A DNA stretch of 64,000 bases. It comes from Corythucha ciliata. Taxonomy: Eukaryota > Arthropoda > Insecta > Hemiptera > Tingidae. The DNA lies in the NCBI GenBank assembly GCA_038030265.1, contig CM075938.1, positions 2,147,009-2,211,008 of the forward strand, written 5' to 3'. The translations under genes and the position numbers were made by a program. Position 1 is the stretch's first letter; the number at the start of each line of letters is the position of its first letter. The notes beneath the pieces were generated by a model, which worked only from the letters and a program-made list of their open reading frames with translations, was not told where the DNA came from and did not search any database. Of the stretch, positions 20,282 to 31,990 are shown piece after piece.

Positions 20282-21969
20282 CTATTAACATACAAAGTAT
20301 AATTCAATAAATGAATAAATTGACTAATTAAATAATTTAACAAAGTTTGAAGTGTTAAGATGAAGGTAATACAGTTTCGTACAATCCGAACAATTTACAG
20401 ACAAAGCTGAATCCTGCTATAGTTCTAAATGTTGAGCAAAATTTGTTGTGGACAGTTTCAAGAGGATAGCGTTTCCCTAGAGTATTAAGGTTGAAAGGTC
20501 AAACAGAGAGCACTTGACTGTGATTCAGTCAATAATTGAACGGAAGTGGCGTAAAAGGGGCTTCAAGCCCCTTTCATCGTTTTTAGTGAACGGAGCTGAA
20601 ACGGGCAAGTTGAGATTGAGTAGGGTGTCTCACGCAGTTTCCTTTAAATTAGTACTTCTTCATCAAAAAAAGAGAGCCATCTCGCAAAATAATTTTCATT
20701 AAAACAACAAATTGCAAAAAAAAAAAAAAAAACTTGATGAGTAGCCCAAAAGATTGAAACTCTGTTCACAAAATAACAATTTCCTTAATCAAGGCATCTT
20801 TTATGAGCGCAGATTTCGCACTGAAGAAGAAAAACTTTGAATTTCCTGGAAATTATTCATTCTCTACTCGGTTTATAAATACGCCCCCATCCCACTCACC
20901 ATCATCCATCAACGTTCAAGACGTTTTCCACTGGTGTTTGTGATTTGGAATAAGAATTTCAACCGTACAAGTTATCATTACCGGCAAAGTTCGCATTTTA
21001 AATGGGTTTAGTTGCTCCTGACGACGGTGCTATCTAGTGGAATCAATTATCCCAACCCCAGATTGGTTTTAACCTCTCTATGGAGCTGAGTAACTTGGTT
21101 TTACGTGTGTGCCTTTGGGTATTCGCGTTTCATACGGGAACATGGAGTACAAAATAAAACGGTTATAGAAATAGGAAGTAAACGTTTTCAACTTTTCCCT
21201 ATCGTCATTTTTTTTAGATCCTCCTCTAAAGTACATCATGTAAACCCCTCAGTCAGTCGATTAGCTCGCTTTGGAAAACTGCATACACAGTACACACGCA
21301 CCCCCACACAAACACATTGCTTTTATTCTCTCTCAGCCTTTTCCAGAAGACAGTACGAAAGATTACAAAATGTAAATAAGAGTCCTGTATAAACAAAAGT
21401 TTTCCGGCTCTCAAAGCAAAGAATAAACGAATTTTAAGAGGAAAGTAAACGACTGAAAGTATTATGGTGGGAAAAAACAACTTTTCCGAGCCAACTTTTC
21501 TTTTAGCGCCAAGACGAAGATAATCTAGGAGTGGGGGAAAGTTGAAAAGAATGATATATGTAGTTGCTAGGTGAAGCAAAGATGTAGGTAAATCAATTCA
21601 ATCCCGACACATTAGAGGAATTCATGTTCAACAAATACTTAGTATACATATTTTGTTATAGCTTAGCACAAAAAAACACCATGCCCGAAAGGGTCCACCT
21701 AATTTTTAATTATTCCTTTATTCTTGTTGGAAAACGAGATTATTGCCACATGACTGATTTACATCCCCCAAATCAGCTTAGATCAGGAATTCATCAGACG
21801 CTGCATCATCGAATTTCCTTTTCCCACGGCTTTTCCTTTTAATCTTCATTTTCCCTTTCCTTCTTTTTTCTATTCAGTCTAAGCTCGACCGGTGCATTGT
21901 AAACTTCTAAACCACCATTGAACTTGTGTAATTTTCCTTCCAATAAAAACTTTGTAATTTTTTAAAAAC
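20282..21969. other. Intron of the immunoglobulin gene, part 1
   Basis: AT-rich intronic sequence with a poly-A run at about 20715-20732. No coding motif. Open frames on both strands lack domains. Confidence 0.6.
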
Positions 21970-21972
21970 GAA

Positions 21973-22352
21973 TTTGGTCAATCTCCAAAGTTACTCTTGG
22001 GCCGTCGGACGTGGAGGACGCTTACCGGGTTCGGACGCCAAACAGGTCTTCAGGGCCCAGTGACGCAGATTCTTCGCGCCACGTTATTGTTGTGAAACTA
22101 AGGCAGCATTCCAAACAAGATAAGTTGATCAAGCAACGAAGAATTAAACGCTCGCTTTCACTTCGAGACTTGGGCTACTCTTCTGGTCCTGATGGCGCTG
22201 TCTACGTGAATGAGAGCCTCACGCGAATGAACAGGTTTCATGCTCTCGCAGGCTAAGAGGTTGAAAAATGAGGGAAAACTACAATTCGTATGGCTGGCGA
22301 ACAGCCGGATCCTAGTCAGGAAAAGAGAGAAGGAGCCAGCAGTGGTCGTTAG
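21973..22352 (+). pseudogene. LINE ORF1 C-terminal fragment
   Basis: In-frame sequence from about 21973 gives VTLGPSDVEDAYRVRTP, VIVVKLRQHSKQDKLIKQ, and YVNESLTRMNRFHAL. After a one-base frame change near 22252 comes RLKNEGKLQFVWLANSRILVRK and a stop near 22352. This pattern is typical of the RNA-binding ORF1 protein in CR1/Jockey-like LINEs, which binds element RNA and escorts it to the target. The N-terminal part is missing because the element is 5'-truncated. Confidence 0.7.
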
Positions 22353-22880
22353 CCAGATTGAGGATCTCCTGCCCTTTCGGAAGTAGCAATTACTGGATTC
22401 GTTAAGTGACGCCTCGCAATATGATCACCGACTTCTGCATGCTCATTGGACTTGCCTTCTGTTTCGACCGGGTCTGGGCGGATGCCGTTCTTCCGGTGTG
22501 ATTGGACTTCGTATTGGTTTTCTTGGCGTTTCCTGTGGGCTTCGTGTCGCAGCGTCAAGCATGAGTTGTTTTTGTTATTGGCTTCACCATTTTTCGTCAT
22601 ATTAGTTTTACTTTACTCTTGCATCAGTAGGAGACGTTCCATTGGCCTTCAGCCACTTTGGTTATCTATTGTATTATTATTTGCAATGATAATTCTTATT
22701 CTTTTTATTTGGTTTTTTCATCTCTTTCTAAACTATCCTTCCCTGCATCCCTGTAAATTTACCCTGTCGGCCTTAAATCTCTCATTTCTCGTTTTGTTTT
22801 ATTCTTTATTGGTTCTTTTTCACGCGTACCCCGCTGCGTTCACTGTGTTTTATGGTTAGTGGAACACACAATTTACCCTA

Positions 22881-24035
22881 ATGGTTGACCGCTTGAAGAT
22901 AGGCTATTTCAATGCGAACTCCATTCTCTCCAAATTCACTGGGGTTTATGATTATTTCAGCTGCAGCTCATATGATGTGATATGTGTTGTTGAGACATGG
23001 TTGAGGGAAAATATCAGTGACGAGCGCATTGCCCTGCCTGGCTACACTGTTCTTCGTCACGATAGAGTGAGTGGCCGAGGTGGAGGCGTTGTCGCTTATG
23101 TCAAAGAGGGTCTCTTGAGCAGGATTTTGCTGGTTTCAGAGGCTTCGCAGGCTTGTGAGTTTATGTTTTTGGAGTTTGGTGAGGGTTGTAGTAGGGTGTG
23201 TCTGGGAGTGCTGTATCGCCCACCTCATGGCGCTTTTTCTGATGGTCTTCAGGCGGCCCTTTTTTCAGTGGTGCCTCGTTTTCGGAATGTTATTCTCCTT
23301 GGAGACGCCAATGTGAACTTTATGACACATTCTCCTGACCTTGTTTATTTCACGCGACTGCTTAGCACGGTTAACATGAGTGTACTTCCTTTTAACCCGA
23401 CATACCGTTTTTATAATGGTGAGTCACTTCTGGATTTTGTTGCTGTTCCGGACACTCTCGTTCTTGATGGTGATGGTTTTGGTCAAGTTCGTTTGCCTGC
23501 TATCTCTGACCATGATTTTTTATATTTTTCCTTTCCGTTTGTGAGCGATAGCTGGGGGGCCTCCGGTGGGAGTCGCGGTTTTGTCAGGAATTGTTCTCGG
23601 GCGAACTGGGGAGCAATTCATGAGGCGCTTGATGGGGATGATTGGGCGGATTTGATTTCCCTGGAGACTTTGGACGATAAGGTTGACTTGTTTGCCCGGA
23701 AACTGCGCTCGCTCATTGATTCGTACGTCCCTTTCAAGAGAGCAGGTGGGCGTAAGTCTGCCTCTCCTTGGATTACGACAGCTATACGAGAGAAAATTAA
23801 GGCTCGCGAGAGACTGCGGAGATCACTTCGTCGAAATGATTTGGCTGATGTGAGGGATCGGTATCGGCGAGTGAGGAACGAGGTGGTCCAGTTGATTCGG
23901 GATGGTAAGCGTGTTTTTTTCGCGGGGCTTTTCGCGGGTGGCGGTGGTCAGAGAGAAAAGTGGAGGTGGTGGAAAATTGGAGTTGGGTGTGGGAAAGGCC
24001 CGTGGTGGAATGACCTCCCTTCCGTGCTCGATTGA
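22881..24035 (+). pseudogene. LINE ORF2, endonuclease domain
   Basis: A 384-codon frame with an exonuclease-endonuclease-phosphatase fold signature: IGYFNANSI (residue 6), CVVETWL (about 35), GRGGGVVAYV (about 64), LGVLYRPP (about 107), LLGDANVNF (about 137) and AISDHDFLYF (about 209). It would nick the target to prime reverse transcription. A basic linker follows (REKIKARERLRRSLRRND). The frame becomes unrelated after about residue 355 and ends at 24035, while the RT lies in another frame from 24053, so a frame change separates the two domains. Confidence 0.9.
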
Positions 24036-24052
24036 TGTAATTAATCGGTATT

Positions 24053-25405
24053 TTGTGTCTTCCGGCTCCGAGCCGTCTAGTGCTTTCCCTCCTATTCCTT
24101 CGTTCGAGTTTGATGACAGTCGTTTCTTCTTCGGAATATGTGTCGGTTGATGACGTGGTCGATTCAATGCGGCTCTCGAGGTCCGATGCCAAGGGGATAG
24201 ATGAGGTGGGTATATTGTTCATTAAAAGATTTTCCACCGAGCTTTTGCCAGTTCTTGTCCACTTGTTCAATTGGTCGCTTCAGGGAGGTGAGCATCCCAG
24301 AGCTTGGAGGGTGGCGAAGGTTCGCCCTTTGGTAAAGGTCCCCCGCCCGAGTTCGACCTCGGACTTCCGCCCGATTTCGTTGTTGCCAGCCGTGTCAAAG
24401 ATGCTAGAGAGGATCGTGCATCATCAGTTAGTCTCGTTCCTGGAGAGGACGGACCGTTTGGACCCATTTCAGTCGGGTTTTCGTTCGGGGTTCAGCATGC
24501 AGACGGCGTTGGTTAGGATTACCGAGGATGTGAGGCAGGCTATCGACCGTAGGCATGTCACTACATTAGTACACTTTGATTTTAGTAAAGCCTTTGACAA
24601 AGTCGACCATAGTATCCTATTGTCCAAAGCAGCGGATTTGGGACTCTCAGCAGGTGTGCTTTCCTGGCTGAGGAATTACCTCGTGGGGCGAAGCCAGTAT
24701 GTTGAGGGGTCTGATTTGCTTGAGGTTTCCTCGTTGCTCGAGACACTTTCTGGCGTTCCACAGGGATCGGTTTTGGGGCCTCTGCTCTTCGCCATCTACC
24801 TTATCGGAATTTCCGATTGTTTGACCCATTGTCGTTACCACCTCTTCGCTGACGATCTCGTAATTTATTTTTCTTTTGAGCCAGCCGAAGCTGTTAGTGC
24901 TATTTCAAAGGTGCAGGGGGACATTAATGCCTTGCTGGATTGGGCAGCTGCCCACAAAATGATCTTGAATGAAGGTAAAACCAAGGCTATCATATTTGGC
25001 TCTTCGAGGTATATGAACATGCTCAGGAGGAGGGATTTGCCTCGGTTAATGTTGGGAGAGGTCTCTATACCTTGGATGGAGAGCGTCAGGTTGCTGGGCG
25101 TTACCTTGGATTCAACGTTGTCCTGGAGGGAACACGTTAGTGATGTTTCGAGGCGGACTTTTCGTAGTTTGGTTCAGCTTCAGACTATCCGTGATTTTCT
25201 GTCCCGGACGGCCCGTCGTGATCTTGTTCGGTCTCTTATTTTGCCTATTTTCGATTATGGATGCTTGGCTTTTTATCGTCTGTCGAGCGAATTGGATTTG
25301 CTGTTGTACCGGACGCTCAATGTTTGTATTCGGTACATTTTTGACCTCAGTCTTGACACCCACGTGACCCCTTACTATTACTACACCAGGGTAGGAAGAG
25401 CCTGA
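24053..25405 (+). pseudogene. LINE ORF2, reverse transcriptase domain
   Basis: A 450-codon frame with SDAKGIDEVG, VRPLVKVP, SDFRPISLLPAVSKMLER, FDFSKAFDKVDH (first Asp, about residue 173), SGVPQGSVLGPLLF, HLFADDLVIYF (catalytic FADD, about residue 263) and LLGVTLDSTLSWREHV. The thumb-like C-terminus (RTLNVCIRYIFDL, HVTPYY) stops near the (ATT)n tail. All catalytic acids are present. The role is to copy element RNA at the nicked target. The listed start is an open-frame start, because the native protein is continuous with the endonuclease. Confidence 0.92.
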
Positions 25406-25445
25406 AGAAGGTCTCTTAGGTCATGATGGTTCCACGTAGTATCGG

Positions 25446-25505
25446 GTAAATTATTATTATTATTATTATTACATATTATTATTATTATTACTGTTATTAT
25501 TATGA
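25446..25505 (+). repeat. (ATT)n microsatellite tail of the LINE
   Basis: About 60 bp of ATT repeats immediately after the ORF2 remnant and a short non-coding stretch. It probably represents the 3' tail of the element. Confidence 0.8.
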
Positions 25506-27406
25506 ATAGAAATAAACATTTGAATTGTAGTCCTGATAAGAGTCATCCATTCATGAAACTTCCATTATCCATACAAACTACAAGGGCCACATGCTTTAAC
25601 ATTTTTCTAGATCCACGTAGCAATTTTCAAGAGACAAATCATATTAACTTAATTTTGTTGGTTCTAGACCTGCAGACGTGAATTTCAGTTAGTGATCATT
25701 TTTCGGTGTAAAATCCTTCCCGTTTTTTTTACCTTCCGTTACTTTTCTTTATGCTTTTTCCAGGAACCGTAAAAAAACAAGAAAATAAAAATTTGGGAAT
25801 GGATTTTTTTGTAGGCATACATAAAAAGATAGGCTATTACCCTGCACTGCTCGTCATGTAATGCCGTGATACGCCTACACACTTGGAAGGCAAGGCGCTT
25901 TCGGAACGCTGCGTGGGCTGTGCAGATACGCATAATAAACTTGTCATGAATACTTTTTTCTTCAATTTGGTAATGCTTTGAAGGGGGAAAGAAGGAATCG
26001 GTTTTATGTTAACTGATGACGATTACTTTATAACTTGTTTGCCGTTCACGACGATTCAAAAGGTATATAGCAGAAAAGGTTTTTAATTTTACATTAAACA
26101 TTTTAGCAGGCGTGTCTCAAATCAACGGATTTTATGTTTTCGGCACCAGTCGCTCTCTTTAAAGGTGAAAGCCCCTTCTAGGAAAGTAAATTCTATCTTT
26201 TTATTTCTTTTTTCGTGGGCTTTTGGGGCTGCTCTCGGGGAAAGAGGGATGGTATTGTTTTTCTTGCTCTCTTTGCGCCCTTTCCTTTCATTTGTAGACT
26301 ATAGCTTGTTCCACTCAACGGCCTACTACCTTTAAAGAGCCCTAACCCCTCGCCACTCCACTCCGTCGCTTCTTAAAGGTTGTGAATAGAGGAGCAAATC
26401 CTTTTTCTTGGTACACTGTATAGTAAGCCTAGGATGGCAATCGATTTAAAGGTGGACATTGTCTCTCCACCCCTCCATCACACTTCCATGTCGCTTCATC
26501 CCCGCCACTCTTTTTTTTTTGCACCATCTTTCCCTTTATTTTCTACACCACACGGTCGATACCAATCCTTGTTCGGCAAGCCTTATTTTTCATGTTGTAT
26601 ACTACTTCCCGGAAAGAGAGAAAATACAAACTAGGATTTTTGTTTAGAAAAAAAAAAAAGATACCAAGACGTAGTAGACGCCAAGAGAACAATACAAAGA
26701 CTTACACGAATCTGACAGTGTTAGATGCCTTCCATGTAAATGAACCCATTAATTTTGTCACCGTGAAAACAAAAAGGCGGGAGGCAACATCCCTCTGATG
26801 TGATTCGCATCCCTCCTCCACCAGCCGTATCATTTACAAACTTGTTAACTGGCAAAGTTTCAAAATTTTGCCCAGAACTACACCTGGCTCACAAACATTT
26901 TACGGCCGAAGTAATTTAAACGAAAAATATTGTAATTGGGGAGCGTTTTTTTTTTAAAAAATATGATACAAAGTGAGACGTATTTTTCACTAGTATACAG
27001 TTCATAACGAGGGGATTGCGCTTCGGGTTTAAATTTGCATTTACATGACTAAAGAGAGGGACAACAATTTGACGACCTAGCGCTAGAGAAAAAAACGTAA
27101 CTGCTGTATCACAGGGTCGTGAATAAAGGTCATAATAAAAGAACAAATAACAACAAAATGGGGGTGGTAGTATTCATTTCTGAAACCAGTTATTCGTATT
27201 GGAGTAAAAGGGTTCTTCTTCTCCCAATGTGCATGTTTTGACCTCGGATTTAGGGAGGAAGGAAATAAACTGTTTCACTGGACTACTGGAATTACTGAGG
27301 CACGATAAATGATTACGTCAACATAATACGGGTAATACAATAATATTTAAGAGTGATTTGTGATATCGCACTTGTATACATGCACGAACCGTAATCATTT
27401 ACTCAC
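25506..27406. other. Intron of the immunoglobulin gene, part 2
   Basis: AT-rich with scattered homopolymers. No domain-bearing frame on either strand. Confidence 0.6.
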
Positions 27407-27649
27407 CCAAAACTACGAGATTGACCGTGTTGCCGTTCTGCGTGCACGCCCACGTCCCGGAGTCAGAGGGTCGAGCTCGGGTTATAACGAGCGAGGCCGC
27501 CGTTCTATCAAAATGATACCGAGGGTCCTGTGCAACTGGTTCGCCCCGGTGACGCCAGCCTGTTGTTCCTGTCGGTCCAGCTCGACACGGAAGAACGGCT
27601 CGACCGCCTTCTCGAACGCGTACCTCAACCGAGCCATCGCTGACGGGTC
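27407..27649 (-). CDS. Immunoglobulin-domain exon (V-like)
   Basis: Exon of 243 bp on the minus strand, 81 codons, phase 1-1. The acceptor ATACCAG follows a pyrimidine-rich stretch (TCTTCTTCTTTTC), and the donor is GTGAGT at 27401-27406. It encodes VSDGSVEVRVREGGRAVLPC, GWRHRGEPVAQ, SLVITRARPSDSGTWAC and VNLVVL. The first Cys, core Trp and the D-S-G-T-W-A-C end of an Ig domain are all present in a compact domain of about 80 residues. It is followed in the gene by exon 19934-20281. No signal-peptide exon is recognised upstream (coordinates above 27650). GC-rich relative to its flanks, which supports real coding sequence. Confidence 0.85.
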
Positions 27650-28264
27650 CTGGTATAAAATCAGTCGAAAAGAAGAAGATAAAAACTAAATAAATAACGA
27701 GAAAAAAAAAGCCAAAACACAAAAAATGGTAAGCGGGATGAAAAAGTGTGTATCGATTCGTCACCTTGATGAAATTGTGGTGAAATTCCCCGCCCATAAG
27801 TTACCCCACACCTCGACCTGCTTGACACAAACCACCCTCACAAAACTACTCTTCAAACCCTATTCAATTACTTTTCAAAAGCCTCCAGAGACCCAGTTCT
27901 TCCAAGTTCCAAATATATTATTTCCTTGATAAGACCCTTTTCAAACCAACACAAGAAACAGAAGCAGTTTTTTCGGTTCAAACGGTACTGATTACATTCA
28001 TTTATTGACCACTATATGTATAACCAAATAATCGGTTTTCAAGAGTGCACGGTCTTGCCTCGGTTGATTTAGCCCATTAAAACACAGCCCGTACCTGTAA
28101 TTTTGGTTCTATTTGCCGCAAATTTAGCCCACAGAAACGATATAGGTGTGCCGCCCTCCAAGAAACGCATCCCCACGCCCAGAATCTGTCAGCCTGCGAC
28201 ACTGGGAGTCTGATTATTCCACCAAAAAACTAACTATTTACTTAATTAGGTACCAAAAAAAAAA
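27650..28264. other. Intronic or upstream sequence, no gene recognised
   Basis: AT-rich. Units resembling family C appear from about 28040 (TTTAGCCCA, AATTTTGG). Confidence 0.5.
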
Positions 28265-28554
28265 AAAAACAAACATTTTCGCTGATTTCGCCCTTTGAAA
28301 CCCATTTTGCGGGGTTTTTGGGCCCTAAAACCCCATTTTTGTGATTCTGGCTTGCATAAAACCCAATTTCGCGGATTTTGCACACTGAAAACCCATTTTT
28401 GCAGGTCTGACTCACTAAAAAATAAAATTTAACTGATTTCGCCTTTTAAAGACCATTTCGCGGATTTTTCTCCCCCCCCCCCCCAAAAAAAACCTATTTT
28501 TGTGACCCTGGCTCAACAGAAACCCCAATTTTGCGGTTGTTTTGTTGCTGAAAA

Positions 28555-28770
28555 ACTCCACACAAACAGATGAGAAGGACAGGGCCTCCTCCTTCTCATC
28601 AACCACCACACCACGCCCAGAAGGCAGCGCGCAAGCGCTCTGAGGTCCTTTTTGCATTTTATCGAATCATTCTCTATACGCCTGAAGTAAAACGTTATTC
28701 ACGTCACTCACAAAAACGTTTTCGCTGATTTTGCCCTTTAAAAACCATTTCGCGGAGGATTTTTCTCCGC
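28555..28770 (+). repeat. Duplicated block inside family-C array, copy 1
   Basis: Contains CAGATGAGAAGGACAGGGCC, GCGCGCAAG and AAAACGTTAT before array units resume. Matches 29298-29520 with small indels. Confidence 0.8.
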
Positions 28771-29297
28771 AAAAAACTTATTTTTGTTGTTCCGGCTCAC
28801 AGAATACACATTTTCGCGGCTGATTTGTTGCTGTAAAACCGATTTCACGGTTGTTTTGTTGCTGAAAACCCAATTTTGTCGTGGTTGTGTTACTGAAAAA
28901 TCCGATTTCGCGTGGGGTGGCGTTATTAAAAGAGACAAATTTCGCGGATTTTGCGAACTGAGGCCACATTCTGCAGGTCTGACTCAATACAAAAAAAAAT
29001 TTTTCGCTGATTTCGCCCTTTGAAACATTTCGCGGAGGATTTTTCTTCCCAAAAACTTATTTTCGTGGTTCTGGCTGACAGAAAACCAAAATTCGCGGTT
29101 GTTTTGTAGCTGTAAAACCCATTTCACGGATGTTTTGTTGCTTGAAAACCCAATTTCGTGTGGTAGCGTTATTAAAAGGGACGAATTTCGCGCACTGAAA
29201 ACCCATTTTGCAAGTCTGACACACTGAAAATCGTAGCAGGTCCGCGGAACTCGTAGCGACGTGTATAACGTTATGCGAATTCACTCACTTTTCTCCA

Positions 29298-29520
29298 CTC
29301 TACACGAACAGATGAGAAGGACAGGGCCTCCTCCTCCTCCACCTCCTCTACCGCCGCACCACGCTCAAAAGCCAGCGCGCAAGAGCTCTCTGAGGCCATT
29401 TATTCATTTTACCGAATCACTCTCTACACCACGAGTAAAACGTTATCCACGTTACGAAAACGTTTTCGCCAATTTTGCCCTTTAAAAACCATTTCACGAA
29501 GGATTTTTCTCCCCAAAAAC
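29298..29520 (+). repeat. Duplicated block inside family-C array, copy 2
   Basis: Same block as 28555-28770, with an expanded CTCCTCCTCC stretch. Shows that the array grew by duplication of long multi-unit segments. Confidence 0.8.
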
Positions 29521-30224
29521 CTATTTTTGTGGTTCTGGCTCACAGATAGCCCAATTTCGCGGTTGTTTTGTCAACAAAAAACCAATTTCGCGTGTTTTCT
29601 TGTTGCTGAAAACATAATTTCATCGTGGTGGGTGGCGTTTCGCGGATTGTGCGCACTGAAAAATCATTCTGCAAGTCTGACTCACTATAAAAAATATTTT
29701 CGCTGATTTCGCCCTTTAAAAACAATTTCGCGGAGGATTTTTCCCCCCAGAAACCTATTTTTGTGGTTCTGGCTCATATAAAACCCAATTTCGCGGTTGT
29801 TTTGTTGCTGAAAACCAATTTCGCCGTGGTTTTGTTGCTGAAAAACCAATTTTGCGCACAGATAACTCATTCTGCAGGTCTGATCTGACCCACTCTAAAA
29901 AAAACAATTTTCGCTGATCTCGCCCTTTATAAACCATTTCGAGGAGGATTTTTCTCATCCCAAAAACATATTTTTGTGGTTCTGGCTCACAGAAAACCCA
30001 ATTTTGCGGTTGTTTTGTTTGTTGAAAACCCAACTTCGCGGCTGTTTCTTGCTGAAAACATCCGTTTCATGGGGTTATCAAAATAGACGAATTTCGTGGA
30101 CTTTAAGCACTGAAAACCAATTTTTGCCGATCTTCTGACTCACAAAAAAAAAACATTTTCACTGAAATGGTCTGGGGGTGAGAGATGGGGCTATAAAGGG
30201 GGGGGGGGGAGAAATAAAATTGAG

Positions 30225-30780
30225 AAAACATGCTAATTCACGGATAAAGAGTAGTAGAAAAGGCGTAAGAAAAACTCAAATTGACTCGTGAAATAAGGAA
30301 AAATGGCTATTTAGCTGCTAAAAACGTTGATAGGTGGCTGAAATTGAGCCGAAAGTGCTGATTCGTGGCTGAAATTGAGAAAAATCGTGAATTATCAGCT
30401 AAGACGGCCAACACTGGGAAAAATCGCTAATTCACAGCTAGAATTGAGAAACCCTCGTCTTCTTAGAAGCAAATTTTCGTTTAAAATAGAGAAAATACGT
30501 TAATTCATAACTAAATGTGAAAAAATCACTAAATTGCGGCAAAAATTAATAAAAATGTCGAAGTCACAGTGTAAAATTGAGAAAAAGAGCTTAATTCATG
30601 TAGGAATTGAGAAAACCCCGATTCATAGCTGAAATTGGGAAAACCCCCTGTTTAGCTAGTAATTCAGGAATATAACGCTAATTGATGTTTAAAATTAAAC
30701 TAAAAACGCTAATTCGCGGCTAAAAATGAGAAAACCACAATTCATGTATTCTTATTGAGAAAAAGGATTTATTCCCGGTG
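30225..30780 (+). repeat. Degenerate ~30-bp array, family A, forward
   Basis: Units GCTAATTCACGGATAAAG, CTAATTCGCGGCTAAAAATG and similar with about 30-bp spacing. It follows a poly-G run (30198-30209). Confidence 0.7.
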
Positions 30781-30950
30781 ACGGGTGTATAGGTATTAGC
30801 GTGTCGGCCTTAACGAGGTGGCAAGGCTTCAGGGCTTGCACGTCCCAGGTCACTTCCCCGAAGTCCTGACTGGTCTATCCTGTTGGCAATGTGCCCTCCA
30901 GGGCATCAGATCAGGGTGAGAAGAAGGCACACACCTGGTACAGCTACGTT
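30781..30950 (+). mobile_element. Possible tRNA-derived SINE
   Basis: TATTAGCGTGTCGG resembles an RNA polymerase III A box, and GGGCTTGCACGTCCC about 45 bases later resembles a B box. Unlike its surroundings the segment is not array-like and is followed by more complex sequence. No poly-A or target duplication confirmed. Confidence 0.35.
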
Positions 30951-31400
30951 TATAATTATTCAGGCCTTAAAAATGGCAAAAATTAGTGGCATGTGGTACA
31001 AAAACAGTTAAACTGACAGTTCGTGCCTACAACGTAGCGATATAACGTACCGACCATGCGAACTCCAAAAATAGGCAAACTAGCCATTCGCACATGGAAA
31101 ATGATTAAAACTGGCGATTCGAGCCCTGAAAATACCAAAAAAACGGACCACTCTGGCGTTCAAAAAAATTGCCAAAACTGACCATTCACACCTTGAAAAT
31201 GGCTGAACTTGGATTTCACGACCTGAAACACAACTCAGCCGACAATTCAAGTCCTGATGGCTTGACGGATCATTCTCGTCTTAAGAATGACAAAACTGCG
31301 ACTATTTTTTCGTCTAAAAAATGGTTAAAATTGACAATTCACGCCCTAAAAATGGCCGTACTGATAATCAAACTGGCTATTCACGTTAAGAATGTAAAAA
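30951..31400 (+). repeat. Degenerate ~30-bp array, family B
   Basis: Units such as CCTTGAAAATGGCTGAACTT and CCCTAAAAATGGCC with ACTGACNATTC cores. Same family as 1975-2302. Confidence 0.65.
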
Positions 31401-31615
31401 AAATGTGTGTTTGCCAACAGCTATAGCTCTGTTGTGAGCCCCAGTCCCAAGGAAAATGTCTGTGGCTACCTCAAAAGTGTCATCTCCCTAGACCTAGACC
31501 ATAAAAAACGTCCTGCCCGGTCCGGTTCCTCGCACCGGTGGGGGGCGGGGGCCTATATAGAGGGGCCTCTCGTTCTCTATAAATCCGGCCCCCTGTCAAT
31601 ATCATGGGGTTGGCC

Positions 31616-31990
31616 AATTTAAAACCCAATTTTGTGCCTATTTTTCTCACCCAATAAAACATTTCCGTATATCTGGCTCACTAAATTTTGTGGCGGATTT
31701 CCTATAGGAACCTCCAATTTCGCAGGGTTGTCTCATTCAAAACCACAATTGCGCTTTTATTTAGCACACTAATCAGTGATCAAAGCATTCCTGATGAGAT
31801 TCTGGCTCATTAAAACGCTCGTGCAAATAACTTGCTATTGAACCAATTTTGCGGGTCTTGTCTCACTAAAACAATAATTTCGTGGTGCTTTTTGGCTTGC
31901 TAAAACCTGATTTCGTCGGGTTTGCTCATTGAAATAACCCATTTCACATATCTGATACACTATAAAACTATTATGTTAGAATCAAAAGCC
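31616..31990 (+). repeat. Degenerate array, family C
   Basis: Units such as AAAACCCAATTTTGTG, TTTTTCTCACCCAATAAAAC and CATTTCCGTATATCTGGCTC, diverged. Confidence 0.6.

Larger units (their letters stand above)
21970..25505 (+). mobile_element. 5'-truncated APE-type LINE in the Ig intron
   Basis: A non-LTR retrotransposon: end of ORF1, spacer, ORF2 with endonuclease and reverse transcriptase, then an (ATT)n tail at 25446-25505. The left edge falls within ORF1 near 21975, the usual outcome of incomplete target-primed reverse transcription. It is antisense to the immunoglobulin gene whose intron contains it. The layout and motifs fit the CR1/Jockey-like group. The clade is not resolved by eye. 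No target duplication was identified. Confidence 0.88.
28265..30165 (+). repeat. Degenerate array family C with higher-order repeats
   Basis: Units of about 25-32 bp alternate among a few types: TTTCGCTGATTTCGCCCTTT, AAACCATTTCGCGGAGG, ATTTTTGTGGTTCTGGCTCA, CCCAATTTCGCGGTTGTTT and GTTGCTGAAAACCCAA. The CGCTGATTTCGCCC type recurs near 28271, 28431, 28721, 29000, 29463, 29699 and 29909. A longer non-array block (about 28555-28770) recurs at about 29298-29520, a step of roughly 740 bp. The many minus-strand frames across it are by-products of the repeat. Confidence 0.75.

Noticed and set aside
22446..22859. 137-codon hydrophobic open frame between LINE ORF1 and ORF2
   Set aside because: It lies in the T-rich spacer of the LINE. 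Apparent membrane segments come from poly-T composition, and no known element protein matches this position.
28265..30165. CRISPR-like regularly spaced ~30-bp repeats
   Set aside because: Units are contiguous and diverged, with no constant repeat alternating with unique spacers, and the window is eukaryotic.
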